Positions 1-11,067 of a stretch of 64,000 nucleotides of DNA are shown here, one piece after another. The stretch is from Nemania diffusa (lineage: Eukaryota; Ascomycota; Sordariomycetes; Xylariales; Xylariaceae). Under the pieces are notes generated by a model, which was not told where the DNA came from, did no database searches, and saw only the letters and a program-made list of their open reading frames with translations. The stretch lies in the NCBI GenBank assembly GCA_038501195.1, contig JBBPUQ010000011.1, positions 62,001 to 126,000 of the forward strand, read 5' to 3'. Position 1 is the stretch's first letter. Every line of letters begins with the position of its first letter. A program made the position numbers and the translations under genes.

Positions 1-1024
1 GCATTCGATTCTTATCTTATGCCATACTTGTTATTCCACGTAAACGATCGCGTCGATGGAAATCATAACGTGCCAACCTTCGGCCTACAGGGAGGAGGAG
101 GATAATATCCAACCCTCAGTTCAAATTATCCATTAGCATAATAGTCGTTTCATTTCACTCCGAAGCTCAACCGCCTGATATAGGACCATACTATCGATAA
201 AGGAAAAGACTAGCTATAGTAGCAGGTGTGGTCATAAGGTAGGGAGAAATCGTTATATTAGATTTAAAAAATGTCAGTTGCGACTTCGTTACTCGACGTT
301 CTACTTCTAGAAGATTTTTATCTAGAGGGAAACCTTCCAGAACCTATATAGGCAGGGCAGAGAGCTTCAAATACTAGCTAAAAATTGACCGTTATGTTTA
401 CGTTATGTGGTCGAATCCCTCGAGTGCCACCTTAACGCACAGTCCGTATGTCTCTCTTTAAGCAAAAAAAGTCATGCATCCTCATAGATAATACCCACTC
501 CAAGATACTTTAAAATAATTCTTACACACTCGACTGTTATAGCATCTAATAGGCACCGAAGGCTGTCGGGCAACAACGCGGTATCCGCAATATCAGTGTT
601 CCTTAAGATACTCAAAAAAGGTCGAAGGCCGTACATACACCGCATCCTTGAGCTGCGAGCTACTGCTGCGAGATGGTTTTATCCAACTTTGAATAACCCT
701 GGTTTTAGCTTGTCTAAAAGGTAAAATACCTATACTTGACTACTTCCTTTAGTCACCATCGCTGTATATGCATATCTATTTCCGACCCTTTTTTTTTTTT
801 TTTTTGGCACGGAGCGACATGTTGATTATTAATAATTACTGAATTCAAAATCCCGGATTTCTCGGGTAAAAAGCCTCTCCTTCCTCCCGTTCTCAAATCC
901 GGCCGCTAACCCTCGTGCAAATAATGGTTAATAAGATTTTGGGTGACATCACCCAGAGATCCCACATTGGTCGAGATAAGCTTTTGCCACTAAAATAGTT
1001 GATTGATATTACAAATAAGCTTCG
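1..1024. other. Intergenic, no gene seen
   Basis: I see no convincing reading frame here. There is an oligo-T run near 789-805. The 3' end borders the 3' end of the DUF7924-like gene on the minus strand. Confidence 0.5.
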
Positions 1025-2491
1025 CTATTCTAATGAATCTTCACCGGGGGTTTCTTCAGGTGGATCGCTGTCCCTCCGAATCTTTTTCCTTCTCGGTCCA
1101 ACATCTTGAGTCGATGAACCGCGAGATGATGAAGCTGTGTGAGCCGAACGCGCTTGCTTCCACTGCTTCGGGAACGGGTACAGTGCTCCGAGCGCTACGC
1201 TAATAGTTTTCTTTCGCTGCCCCAGACCATAATCCAAAATGTTTTTCACCGTGCTATTACAAGCTCGAATGTCCGCTGGGACCATTGACGAGTAGGACTT
1301 CAAGAAGGACATGTAATACCGATGATCAACCTCGGAATACCAGTGAAGGTAAAAGACAGCTTCTCGGTGAGATAAAGCAATGGTAAAAGCGATCGTCTCT
1401 ATTTGTATAGAATCATGATCAGTACCAGCTTGCTGAAGGAGCCATAGGAGAGAGTTGACACAATGAGAACCGCTCCCCGCGGCTTGACTCTCGGCTACAT
1501 AGAGTGTACCCCCAGCAGCTTCGGATTTCATCTCGACGCTGACGAAGGGAAAGGTATTGCCTCTCGCTGGCTGAGTGTAGGGACGCGCTGCTGGATGAGT
1601 GATGACATTGGACTGGGTCGTAGACCAAGAAGACCTCTGGTTAGTAGGGTAGCCAAAGTGGACATCTGGCTTAGGCGCGGCGACAGCGTATTGATACTCT
1701 GCATTGTTTGGTAATGCGACAGTACTCCAAGGACTACTTCCGCCCTCTGCGATCCCAGGACGGTCAAACGGGAACATTTCTGTTCTCATGAGTTTCGCTG
1801 TCAGGCCTTCCGTATTATCAGCCAGTTCTTCTGCCACGTCTATCACTTTAGCTACCGCTTCATCTCTAAGCTGGGGAGATCCTCGATGCTTCAGTATTTG
1901 TGTATCCAAGAACATCCTCAGGGGAGTTGAGATCATCCTTCCCGAATAGTCTATATAGATGTCATTGTTAAACAGAGTGCTACGGTACAGTGGGTGTGAT
2001 ATGTCAGGGTCACTCTGAGAGGCATCGGAACCCAAGCGTACGCCACCCCCATAGAGCGGCATCTTCCTAATCATTGCCAGCGATAGCGGCGTTTTCTTGC
2101 CTTTCAAAAGGTCGAGGATGGGCGGGCAGGACAAAGGCCGGGTGTTTAAGGGGGTGGCTAGGCGAGGGCAAGGGCGAAGGACTTTAACTAGCCAGGCGCT
2201 GACTTCTGACTCATTTAGTAGCTGCAAGGGGCCACATCTAATACGGCTATCCTCCCAAGCAGGCTGCGGAGGAGCACTTGCAGAACGAGAAGCTCGGTCA
2301 CCAGCCACCGGCGGAAGTGATACTGTGAGCTCGTCGCGCGTTTTTGAATCTGCGTGGAGGATATGGGTGTCCTCAAGTCTCTGCTTGACTGGGTAGAGTA
2401 AAGGATCGGGGTCGAAATCGGGATCGATTTCGGTAGAGGGCCTCTTGCAAGGCCGCTGGGGCTTGGGATGATGCATAATATTAGGGTTCAT
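1025..2491 (-). CDS. DUF7924-like fungal protein
   Basis: Single open frame of 488 residues. The N-terminal third is polar and low in complexity. The C-terminal half, about residues 190-430, has the layout of the fungal DUF7924 family: a stretch with VSVEMKSEA near residue 320, then a small-residue segment and SHCVNSLLWLLQQ. The E-x-K pair in VEMK followed by a helix resembles the PD-(D/E)xK nuclease-like fold suggested for related families, but catalysis is only inference. The C-terminus is basic (RRKKIRR), which could be a nuclear localisation signal. Such proteins are often multicopy and variable in ascomycetes. The start is the first ATG of the frame and no intron is needed. Family call from pattern memory. 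Confidence 0.6.
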   Translation of the reverse strand: MNPNIMHHPKPQRPCKRPSTEIDPDFDPDPLLYPVKQRLEDTHILHADSKTRDELTVSLPPVAGDRASRSASAPPQPAWEDSRIRCGPLQLLNESEVSAWLVKVLRPCPRLATPLNTRPLSCPPILDLLKGKKTPLSLAMIRKMPLYGGGVRLGSDASQSDPDISHPLYRSTLFNNDIYIDYSGRMISTPLRMFLDTQILKHRGSPQLRDEAVAKVIDVAEELADNTEGLTAKLMRTEMFPFDRPGIAEGGSSPWSTVALPNNAEYQYAVAAPKPDVHFGYPTNQRSSWSTTQSNVITHPAARPYTQPARGNTFPFVSVEMKSEAAGGTLYVAESQAAGSGSHCVNSLLWLLQQAGTDHDSIQIETIAFTIALSHREAVFYLHWYSEVDHRYYMSFLKSYSSMVPADIRACNSTVKNILDYGLGQRKKTISVALGALYPFPKQWKQARSAHTASSSRGSSTQDVGPRRKKIRRDSDPPEETPGEDSLE

Positions 2492-2858
2492 AGTAATAGA
2501 AGATGAAGTAGAGAGAGTGGAGTTAGAGGTGAGCGATCAAACAACACAATAAAACGGCAAAGCAGAATACATAGAGAACGCCGCCATCATAGGTAGCAGG
2601 TGTGAGTAGTTGGTTGACCGGTACTCGGCTAGCCTTTAGAGTAGGGTTAAGCGCTAGGACAAGTCACATTGGTGCGCAAACACAACCGACCAACAATGTT
2701 GTACAAGTAATGTCGCCACTGCACGTTGCAGTCCGTACAAACCCCTCGCTAGGCTCACCTTCTTGATTCTTGCAATTTATTGTTGTTTAACTCGCCGTGC
2801 AAGTTGCAACTTAACAACTCGTACTCAACCCTTCACCATAATATCCGCACTCATATTT
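2492..2858. other. Intergenic
   Basis: Short gap between the DUF7924-like gene start and the stop codon of the epoxide hydrolase gene, both on the minus strand. It should hold the promoter of the former. No specific motif recognised. Confidence 0.4.
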
Positions 2859-4525
2859 TCAGTATGTCCAATACTTCCCAATGTCTCTAATATCATCAGC
2901 CAAACCCGCTGGGTTATCTAACCCAGGGAAATGGCCACCAAATTCTCGAACTTCAGTTTAGGTTAGCCATGCCTGTAGTATAGCATTGTGGGGCGTGATC
3001 ATTAAACTGACACTTGTAAGCGACCAAGTTTCCTACTGCAGCAACGTACTCCTTCGGCCAGAACCCAATATTGTATTTAAAGGTGGTATAAAGCAGAGGA
3101 GCATCAGTCCTTGCTTTCACGTTAGAGTAGTCGGTCTGTCTGAACCCGCCGGGGTTCTGAGCGTAAATGTAAACGGACGAAACGAAAGATCTAGTTAAGT
3201 AATAAATCGACACCTCACGCAGGATCTCGTGGTGCGTCAAGATGGAAGGCCCAGTTCCTTGTCGCGGGTCAGACCCTGGAGTGCGATTAGACATAAGCAA
3301 ATTAATACCTAAAGACAGGCCAACTCACAAATTATAAATTTCTCGCCGATCCACGCCAACTGGCCTACAGGGTTATCATACAAGGCGAGACCAATGGTGT
3401 TAGGCTGTTCCGTGTCACCACGCCAGTTAGTATGTAGGTCTAGAGTAGGGAGTGAGGGGGGGTCGCCCTACCTTGGTACTCTGTTCAATGAAATACCCGG
3501 TACCTGCCGCTTCCCAATCGACGTTTCTCTGCTCGGAGACTAGTTCCCCAGCTAACAGAGTAATATTGCTTGCTGCAATATCTGCAGGCGTTGGCGGAGC
3601 AAATGGTAAGAAGTTCAGGTGGAGGGCCCGGGCGGTCATGTTAAACTCATCATACATGGAATACCCGATATCCGATCCCCAGTCGGTCCCATGAACAGCA
3701 TAGCGCTCATACCCCAGAACTTGTGTCATGAGCGTGTTAAACACTCGAGCCGAATCATGAGCGTCCCATGCCTTACTCGGAGGGGGGGATGAAAAACCAA
3801 AGCCGGGAAGCGATGGTATCACGACATCAAACGTGGTGTTAGCTATCTTCCCCGCCTGTTGAGATTTCGGGGCTAGTAGGTCTATCAAAGGTGTTAACTC
3901 GAGGAATGTGCCCGGCCAGCCATGCAACAATATTATAGGAATCGCGTCCGGCCTTCCTGACACCTCGTGAACGAAGTGCACTGCGACAGTTAATAGTTAG
4001 CGATTTTCCTCTTGGTCGGTTTCATACTATTTAGAGAACGTGGAACCCTCTGGGTGTGGGTATAACTAGGCCAGGATGTCTACCCCCTATCACCTCTAAC
4101 ATAGGAAGCATATCAATCGGAGGACATCTTACCGTCGATGCCTTCAATGTTAACAGTAAAATGATGCAGCCTACGTCGAAGTAAGTCTCACTTTCCTCAG
4201 ATCACAGACTTGGAAATTTCTCATACGTATTAATAGAAGCCTGCTCCTCATCCCAGTTGAAATTAGCGATCCATTGCTCCTTTAAGTCTGTAAGAGTTTG
4301 TAGCGAAATCCCGGTCGACAGAGTGCCATTCGTGCTCTCGAGGGCTGCGACATATTCGGATGATGGAAGCTGAGTATTCCGAACTAAGTCCAGCATGTGT
4401 GGTACCCGTTCCGAAAGGTCAATTTCAAAAGATTTGACTTGAAACTTTTGGGTAGGAGCCGCATTAGCGGGTACCCCAAACAAGGTGAAGCCCGAGAGCA
4501 GAAGACTCAACAAAGGTGTCGACAT
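2859..4525 (-). CDS. Secreted epoxide hydrolase (EHN + alpha/beta hydrolase)
   Basis: Epoxide hydrolase of the juvenile-hormone/microsomal type, opening epoxides to diols with water. I resolve six exons, 5' to 3': 4525-4227, 4170-4133, 3980-3472, 3404-3329, 3275-3012 and 2949/2950-2859. The phases agree and give about 425 residues. The product starts with a signal peptide (MSTPLLSLLLSGFTLFGVPANA). The EHN domain follows, then HGWPG for the oxyanion hole, HGTDWGSD with the nucleophilic Asp near residue 212, and GGHFPGLDNP near the C-terminus with the catalytic His. The ATG at 4525 is preferred over an in-frame ATG at 4573 because it puts the hydrophobic core at the N-terminus. The first intron (4171-4226) has donor GTATGA; without splicing the frame would hit a stop. 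Introns are 50-155 bases. Secretion suggests detoxification or modification of external lipids or plant compounds. Confidence 0.85.
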
Positions 4526-5187
4526 ATTAGGAGCAGGAAAGCTAAGCCCAAGTGACAAACGCTCGATATACAATATTTTACCGCCATTTTATGGAGAGGT
4601 AGATGGTTTATATGTAGACTTCCTTTTTGCCAGTTTATTATTAATGTTGAGGTTGATTGATAAGCTATTAAATGATCTATGATAATAAGCACGCCTTCGC
4701 AGAGAATTTATAAGCTGCGCGCTAAGATCCACAACACATTATTACTGAGATATCTGTTAATGTGCGCACTTGTGACCAAGGTAAAAGTAAAGCTGGCCTT
4801 ATGAACAATTTTTCTATTAGAACTTAGAAGTGTTTAGTGATCTTAATACCCCTTCTAGTTGTAGATCTTACCAAGGTGGGGTCTATTAGGCTACCTACAA
4901 GGATATACGTCATTTTCTAGATCTTGGCAAACATTGAATTAGTATGTGCTGTGCTTGTCACAACGCGGTCCTGGACGGTTTTGTGGTATGTCAAAAGCCT
5001 CAAGGGAAACAAAACAAACCGCGCCTCCAGCTTCTTACCTTTGTCCATATATGAGCTGGCTCCCGTAGAAGTGGCATCTGTTTCACATCCCTTCACAATG
5101 CACTTACTTACCCTTCTCATGCAAAAGGACCTCGTTTAAGCCAATAGCTATTTTCAAATTGCACCTTGTATACCTCTCTACTTGCAG
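4526..5187. other. Intergenic, no gene seen
   Basis: Upstream region of the epoxide hydrolase gene. The short frames here lack any coding signature that I recognise. Confidence 0.4.
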
Positions 5188-5480
5188 CTAAGACCAGTAC
5201 CAGACTGTCCGTAGAAACGCTCGATGCACTCATGAGGGCACTCAACGAGATCGATGACAAAGATATCGAGCTTAGAATTGAACTGCAGAACGGTAGCAAG
5301 GTCTCCACGGTACCCTTTTCTAGCCTCAGGTGAGTATATTCAGCATATTTACGAGCACTGCAAAACACTGGTCAACTGGGTGCAAGGAAATGCAGTCCCC
5401 CGTTTTGAAAGCCCATATTGAAGCGGCAGCCAGCAAAGACAGCTTTAAGGTCATGATAACAGCGACGAGAAAGCTAATAA
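5188..5480 (+). pseudogene. Possible exon remnants, unknown gene
   Basis: Two stretches read like protein. From about 5188 a frame bounded by an AG acceptor and a GTGAGT donor encodes an acidic, helical segment containing LSVETLDALMRAL and DDKDIELRIEL. From about 5395, in another frame, comes KAHIEAAASKDSFKVM ending at another GTGAGT. No start, stop or domain can be assigned, and I see no continuation on either side. This may be a decayed gene or chance. The function is not recognised. Confidence 0.2.
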
Positions 5481-5957
5481 GTGAGTTCATTCTTACGTAG
5501 TACGTTTCGGCCAGCGGATGCTGTACTATAGTCCCGACTGCGCCGTTGAGATGGTACAGATGAGCTAAAAGGCGAAGACCACTTAGCGCTGTTAGGAATC
5601 GAACCTAACCTCGATTAGTAGTCACATCATCCACATTGCACTAGGTGTTACGATTTCCTGGAGAAAGCAAGGATCGACTAAGAAAGAACGACATGGTTAG
5701 TCATTTCTACGTTTCACTATATATGGAAAGAAGCTTTGTATTTTCAGCTTCGCTCTCAGTTCTCCTCTCTATATTCTTTTACCCCAGCTACTAGTTGTAG
5801 GCCAGCCCGCACCGTCAGTAGTCAATCGGCGGCGGGCGCCCTCAAAACCACATGATACATGGTTCCAGTCAACGACTAGAATTGAGACGGACGGAAAATC
5901 CGGTGCCAAGAATGCTATGGTTCAAGGAAAAGTAGTCAGACTAATGTAACAGACCTA
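5481..5957. other. Intergenic with a tRNA-like T arm
   Basis: On the minus strand near 5600-5620 there is a perfect T-arm-like hairpin (TTAGG stem, TTCGATT loop). No proper anticodon stem or acceptor stem goes with it. No gene is called. Confidence 0.25.
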
Positions 5958-6360
5958 TTAAACACGTTTATACTGCGTGAATGTTTCTTTGTTACTTGTC
6001 TCAACGATGCTTGCAACACCCAGTCTCCTATCTGGTGGCCTGCACTGGCCTTTCCTTTGGCGCCGGCTCCCACGCGAGCGGGAGGAGCTCGGCGGGGAAG
6101 GTCGAAGTGATAGCGCGACTGGGGCCCTCGCACCCTTGGGTGCAACGGGGCTGTGGGCGCCCAGTTTAGCGTAAAAGCAGGTCTCACTCAGCATGTCTAC
6201 CTCGCGCTTGTAGTACGGCTTGTTCGCGTCGGCCGTGCCAGCCACCAGGTCCTCGCCCTCGGCCATGGCGGCGAACATGTGCTGCCAAGACCGAGTGTCG
6301 CTCTCGACGGCCAGCACCCCGTCCTGCGCCTACAGGTGCTCCAGGAACAGAAGCTAGAAC
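5958..6360 (-). pseudogene. GC-rich coding fragment with internal stop
   Basis: This island is clearly richer in GC than its surroundings. One minus-strand frame reads like real protein: a short segment LLFLEHL, a TAG stop, then AQDGVLAVESDTRSWQHMF, GEDLVAGTADANKPYY and EVDMLSETCFYAKLG. After that the frame turns into Ser/Arg-rich low complexity. With an in-frame stop, no start and no continuation, it looks like the relic of a larger gene. I do not recognise the family. The composition contrast could mean a transferred or displaced exon. Confidence 0.35.
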
Positions 6361-6402
6361 GTGTGTATAAATAGTCATGGCATTATCCATGAAATACAAC
6401 AA

Positions 6403-6972
6403 TAAAGAGTGAATAGTTCAAGTCCCTCGCACCCTGCAGTGCAAGCTTCCTACTGGGTAGCATAAGGGCGGAGGATGTGAAGGATAAAGACATGGTATTC
6501 CATACAGACCCATTCTATCCTACCTGGACAAGGCCACACTGCATCTTAGCTAATGCCCCTCAACATTTGCTAGAGGAGTGGGAGGAAACATATAAAGTGG
6601 TGTTTGATATATAGTAGAAGAAGAGGAGATAAAACCTGAGGTGCCGGGGATGCCAAATTCAGTATATCTTCCGCGACTTGGGCCTAGGACGTGGATTAAG
6701 TGTAGCTCAATTTTACAGAAATAATGGCATAACTAGTTTTGGATAAAGAATGTCACTGTATAGCCCACAAAGCACAGGAAGCTACAGACTAACCTAGGAT
6801 ATATAACCCATTATAGGAGATATTATTAAAGCTTAATCATTCATCTGCAGAAAACTCAAAGATCCCTCGGTACGTGTGCTAAAATAAGAGAGAGGGAGTA
6901 CTAATACAATCTTAGACATAGCAAGCTTTATTTTATCCTAACCCCCTAAGAGAATAACCTATTCTATAAACT
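6403..6972. other. Intergenic, no gene seen
   Basis: This lies 3' of the tartrate dehydrogenase-like gene. It is AT-leaning and holds no coding frame that I trust. Confidence 0.4.
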
Positions 6973-8064
6973 CTACTTCCGGATTGCCTTAATCTCGTCG
7001 ATGATAGCTTCACCAAGAATCTTAGTCGATCCTCTACCTCCCATGTCTGCAGTCAATACATCCGGTTCAGATCGAGCAAGGACGTTCTCCACTGCTTTCA
7101 AGAGCGTCTCGGCAGCCTCGGTGTGGCCAAAATGTTGAAGGAGCATCTGTCCAGCCCAAATCATGCCGACTGGGTTGGCAATGCCTTGACCAGCAATGTC
7201 AGGCGCACTTCCATGTACAGGCTCGAAAAGACTAGGGAATTTGCCCTCGGGATTAATATTGGCTGAAGGGGCGATGCCAATGGTCCCTGTGCAAGCTGGG
7301 CCAAGGTCGGAGAGTATGTCTCCGAAGAGGTTGCTGCCAACTACAACGTCGAAGATATTAGGCTTCTGGACGAAGTGGGCGGTAAGAATATCAATGTGAT
7401 ACTTGTCGACGTTGACGTCTGGGTACTTCTCGGCCATCTCGCGCACACGAGAGTCCCACCACGGCATGGTGGTATTGATACCGTTGCTCTTGGTTGCGCT
7501 CGTGAGTCGCTTACGGGGTCGGCTCTGCGCTAGATCAAATGCGTATTTGAGGACTCTGTCGACGCCGAACCGGGTCATTACCGTCTCCTGCATGACGACT
7601 TCACGCTCGGTTCCCTCGAATATCTTGCCACCGATGCTGCTGTACTCGCCTTCGGTGTTCTCGCGCACGATCCAGAAGTCAATATCACCGGGCTTACGAC
7701 CCGCCAATGGCGACTTCACTCCTTCGATAAGACGACACGGTCGTAGATTGACGTACTGGTCGAACTCGCGACGGAATTTAAGGAGGCTGCCCCAGAGCGT
7801 TACCTCATCTGGGACTTCGTCGGGCATGCCAACGGCACCAAAGAAGATCGCGTCGAACTGGGATAAGATAGTCTTCCAATCTTTAGGCAACATGTCGCCG
7901 TGCTTCTTATAATAAGGGACGCTGGCGAATTCAAATTCTTCGAAATAGAGGGGAATGCCGTATATTTCACCGATTGCCTCCAAACATCGTACGCCATATG
8001 GTGTGACCTCGACACCAATTCCATCGCCAGGGATGACGGCAATTCTCAAAGGCTTTTGAGCCAT
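6973..8064 (-). CDS. Tartrate dehydrogenase / isopropylmalate dehydrogenase family
   Basis: Intronless gene for 363 residues, full length for the NAD-dependent beta-decarboxylating dehydrogenases. The N-terminus has IAVIPGDGIG. Later come WIVRENTEGEY with substrate contacts, the NLFGDILSDLGP segment with metal-binding Asp residues, and EPVHGSAPDIAGQGIANP near the C-terminus for NAD binding. The TLWGSLLKFRREFDQYVNLRP region matches tartrate dehydrogenase/decarboxylase (TtuC type) better than leucine-pathway isopropylmalate dehydrogenase, which keeps a different loop. The likely reaction is NAD- and divalent-metal-dependent oxidation of tartrate or D-malate. The start ATG is directly followed by the Rossmann-type strand, so it is convincing. 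No predicted mitochondrial leader, so probably cytosolic. Confidence 0.85.
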   Translation of the reverse strand: MAQKPLRIAVIPGDGIGVEVTPYGVRCLEAIGEIYGIPLYFEEFEFASVPYYKKHGDMLPKDWKTILSQFDAIFFGAVGMPDEVPDEVTLWGSLLKFRREFDQYVNLRPCRLIEGVKSPLAGRKPGDIDFWIVRENTEGEYSSIGGKIFEGTEREVVMQETVMTRFGVDRVLKYAFDLAQSRPRKRLTSATKSNGINTTMPWWDSRVREMAEKYPDVNVDKYHIDILTAHFVQKPNIFDVVVGSNLFGDILSDLGPACTGTIGIAPSANINPEGKFPSLFEPVHGSAPDIAGQGIANPVGMIWAGQMLLQHFGHTEAAETLLKAVENVLARSEPDVLTADMGGRGSTKILGEAIIDEIKAIRK

Positions 8065-9055
8065 GACGGGTGGATGTTTGAATTGAAAGCGAATATGGTT
8101 CTCTCGATAGCGACACGGAAATAATCAGATTCTCTTGTATGATATGTGAAGACTACTTGGCTATAAATGACAGTTGGACGTTCACAAGCGTCTAGGTAGT
8201 GGAGTCGAGATATATCTCCGCAACGGAGGGCGGGGGTGGTTAAAGTTAACCTACTCCGCGGCTGGCTGGAATACGTACCGTTCGTTGTAAGACATGCCAC
8301 CAATGCAAACCACATCCCTACGTCTGTTTGCTTTTGTATCGTACAAACGTTTCCTAGGATTAGCGTCGGCTCGTCGCTGAATATTGTATTATAAGACGAT
8401 GCTCACTATCTATAAATGCCTCCTCTATCAAAAAGTACGTTTTTAGAATTCGCTCTATGTATTTAGAAGCCCAACTTAAACAGTACCCTGATTTCAGTTG
8501 GCAATCTTGCTGATGTTTGTCTAGAGTCAAAGTCTATGACATACGTAATGCACATGTATCCCGGCCTTCCATTCGCTCGTGAACCGAGAGAATACTCATG
8601 TCATTATTGAGCGATAGGACGTTCCTTCTCATATAGCACAGTCTATTATATCGTGCGTTTGATACTGTTACTTGTGATGGCATTGTCTAGTTGTGGCGCG
8701 CAGGAAGTGGCAAGCCATAGTCTTGACTTGACTAGCTGTGTTTCTGATTCGCAGCTGCTACCAATACACCGATCTAGTTTTTGGGCAAACACGACAAAAA
8801 GCCTAGTGAATAATTGATAGTATATGATGCACTGCGCGACAATATGCTACTAGATTGAGCGAGGAGTGATAAAGTCATTAGGGGCAGAATCAGAATCAGA
8901 CGGCAGATACGCGTTCCTCGATGACCTTCCTACTTGTGACAGACACTACCATGGCTCCATAAAGTATATTCGAAGCGATCCTCTTCCCTCTATATCCTGC
9001 TCCTCGACATAACTATTCACCAGTCATAAATGTATGTGTTGAGAGCCACTCGTCT
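8065..9055. other. Intergenic, no gene seen
   Basis: Upstream region of the tartrate dehydrogenase-like gene and 3' flank of the SDR gene. No motif stands out. Confidence 0.4.
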
Positions 9056-9887
9056 TTACCAAGGCAGTACGCCGCCGTCAAGATCCACCATTCCATTCTT
9101 CTCGATATCCGCATCTCTCTTCCCTAGCACAACATCGACCAGCGCCATTGCGGGATCCTTTGGGTCTCTAGCACCCAATTTGATTCGCATTTCCCGGCCT
9201 TTTTCACCTGTTAGGTTCGAGATGCACCACCCCGGATTGAAAGCAAGGACCTTGCAACCCCACTCCGCAAAGTTATAGCGATGGCAGCCAGCTAGCATAT
9301 TCAATGCTGCCTTGCTCATGCGGTAGTGGTCCCCACGTATTTCGCGGAACTTGTAATCGGGATCTAGTCTGAGACTGACTGAGCCTTGCTCGGATGAGAC
9401 GTATACGACGTATGGCTTGGCTGATTTTCGAAGCAGGCTTTCTAAAGTTTCTGTAACTACCAGCGGTCCAAACACGTTAGTCTCGAAAGACTGACGCAGT
9501 GATGTTATCGTGTCCACTTTCTGATAAACGATAATACCAGCATTGTTGATCAGAACATCCAGCTTGCCGAATTCCGTCTCGATCCGCTCCTTGGCAGCCT
9601 CTATTGACTTCTGGTCGCAAATGTCAATCTGTATGACGGAGATTGATGCCTTTACCGAGTCTCCGAGGGATTCCCGGATCTCGCTGAGGGCATGTTGCCC
9701 CTTTTCAACCGATCGACAGCCGAGCAAAATACAGAAATCAGAAGACGTCGCTGCCAGAGCTTTTACTGCCTCAAAGCCAATGCCGCTATTAGCACCTTCA
9801 AGTTTTAGTAATTAGCTTTTAGCCATTATGTCGAGTGTTAACAACGAACCTACCTGTAATGAGAATGACGATTTGGTTGGATGCCAT
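9056..9887 (-). CDS. Short-chain dehydrogenase/reductase
   Basis: Classical SDR of about 257 residues in two exons: 9887-9854 and 9795-9056, with a 58-base intron (9796-9853). The first exon supplies MASNQIVILIT. Splicing through a split Gly codon gives the nucleotide-binding motif TGANSGIG at residues 11-18. Further marks are NNAG in the middle, VYVSSEQGS with the catalytic Ser, and YRMSK with the catalytic Tyr and Lys. The length and the LGCRS segment after strand 2 suggest NADP use. It is a carbonyl reductase-like enzyme with unknown substrate. No partner gene sits close enough to indicate a pathway. Confidence 0.85.
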
Positions 9888-11067
9888 GATTGTGGATAAG
9901 CTTTCACACGTAGAGATAATTGCAAAGAGAGGTAGGTTGACTGACTGACTAACTAACGACCGCGAAACAAACATAATAACTTTAACAGAACACTTCATAA
10001 CCTACATTTATATATACATGAGCTTATAGCCCTTGCATGCCTTCATCCTGCTCTCTCAGCCGCTCTACTGTTCTTCAACTCGGACATAAGAGGACATTGT
10101 CGCCGTGTTAGTGCGGATATTGGACATTTCCAATATTCCGAGGCAGTCCAGGCCAGTATGAAACCATTGAGATAAATGTAATTATATGTACGTCACTACT
10201 AGTCCCCGCTATAGCATTCAGAGTTGGTCCAGGTATTAATAGTATGTGGCATCTCTATACTCGTATTGCAGGTAATCTTTGCTGTTAAGCCGCTAAATCC
10301 GCCTCGGCTATTCGTCAACAGCTGTCAAACGTAACGCATGGGCCACGTCTATACTCTATGATCCACCATCTTAACTCCGAGTAAAAGTCCGGAGTAGTCA
10401 AACTGTGTTGTAGGTATCGTCACACACCCCGCCAACAAACCGCAATATTAAATACTCTGTAGAAAAGCGTCTATTGACTCACCATGACGCTCATAGCGGC
10501 CTCGCCGCCGGGTCTCCGTTCTGTCGTCGGTGTTTTGACCCTACTAGAGCGCCGAAAGGGGGCGGTTGAACCCCTCTTAGCTATTATATTTCTACTCTCA
10601 ACAACTTTGGATTATATTGGTGGGAATACTGAAGAATAAACGTTCCCCTCTCGCGAACTAGGACTCGGTTTCGACTATTTGACCTTCTTTACGGCGTCCA
10701 TTGTGGTATCTATTAGCATCTAGATAAGCCAATGCTACTTTGTGATACGGGATAAGGGGTCTTTTTTTCTACACTTGCTTATTCGCGGGGCGCCGTTGGA
10801 GATAGAGGCACGTGTACGATTTTGATGCAGGTTCAGGAGCGAGCTACTAGCCTGTAATAGAAGCCCAGTACCGAACGTAGGTAAGCTTGTCTGTGGTATA
10901 ATGCCGGCATATGCGACGACATGGAGACTATTATGCCCAGGATAGGAAGATGATGGGTATCGACGGTACACCTAGGGTGACCGTATAGATATAAAGAGGC
11001 TCACTCCGTCTCTTTGCTGTCCAGTTTACTCACTCAAGGTAGGCGATTTGACGACGCGAGACTCAAA
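9888..11067. other. Intergenic between divergent genes
   Basis: Shared upstream region of the SDR (minus) and the FMN oxidase (plus). No trustworthy coding frame or motif. Confidence 0.4.

Noticed and set aside
4171..4226. In-frame stop in the epoxide hydrolase gene
   Set aside because: A 56-base intron with a GTATGA donor and a TAG acceptor removes it and joins residues in phase.
5580..5660. tRNA-like hairpin on the minus strand
   Set aside because: The T arm is perfect, but the anticodon stem is mismatched and no 7-base acceptor pairing or D arm fits. Could be a relic, not a callable tRNA.
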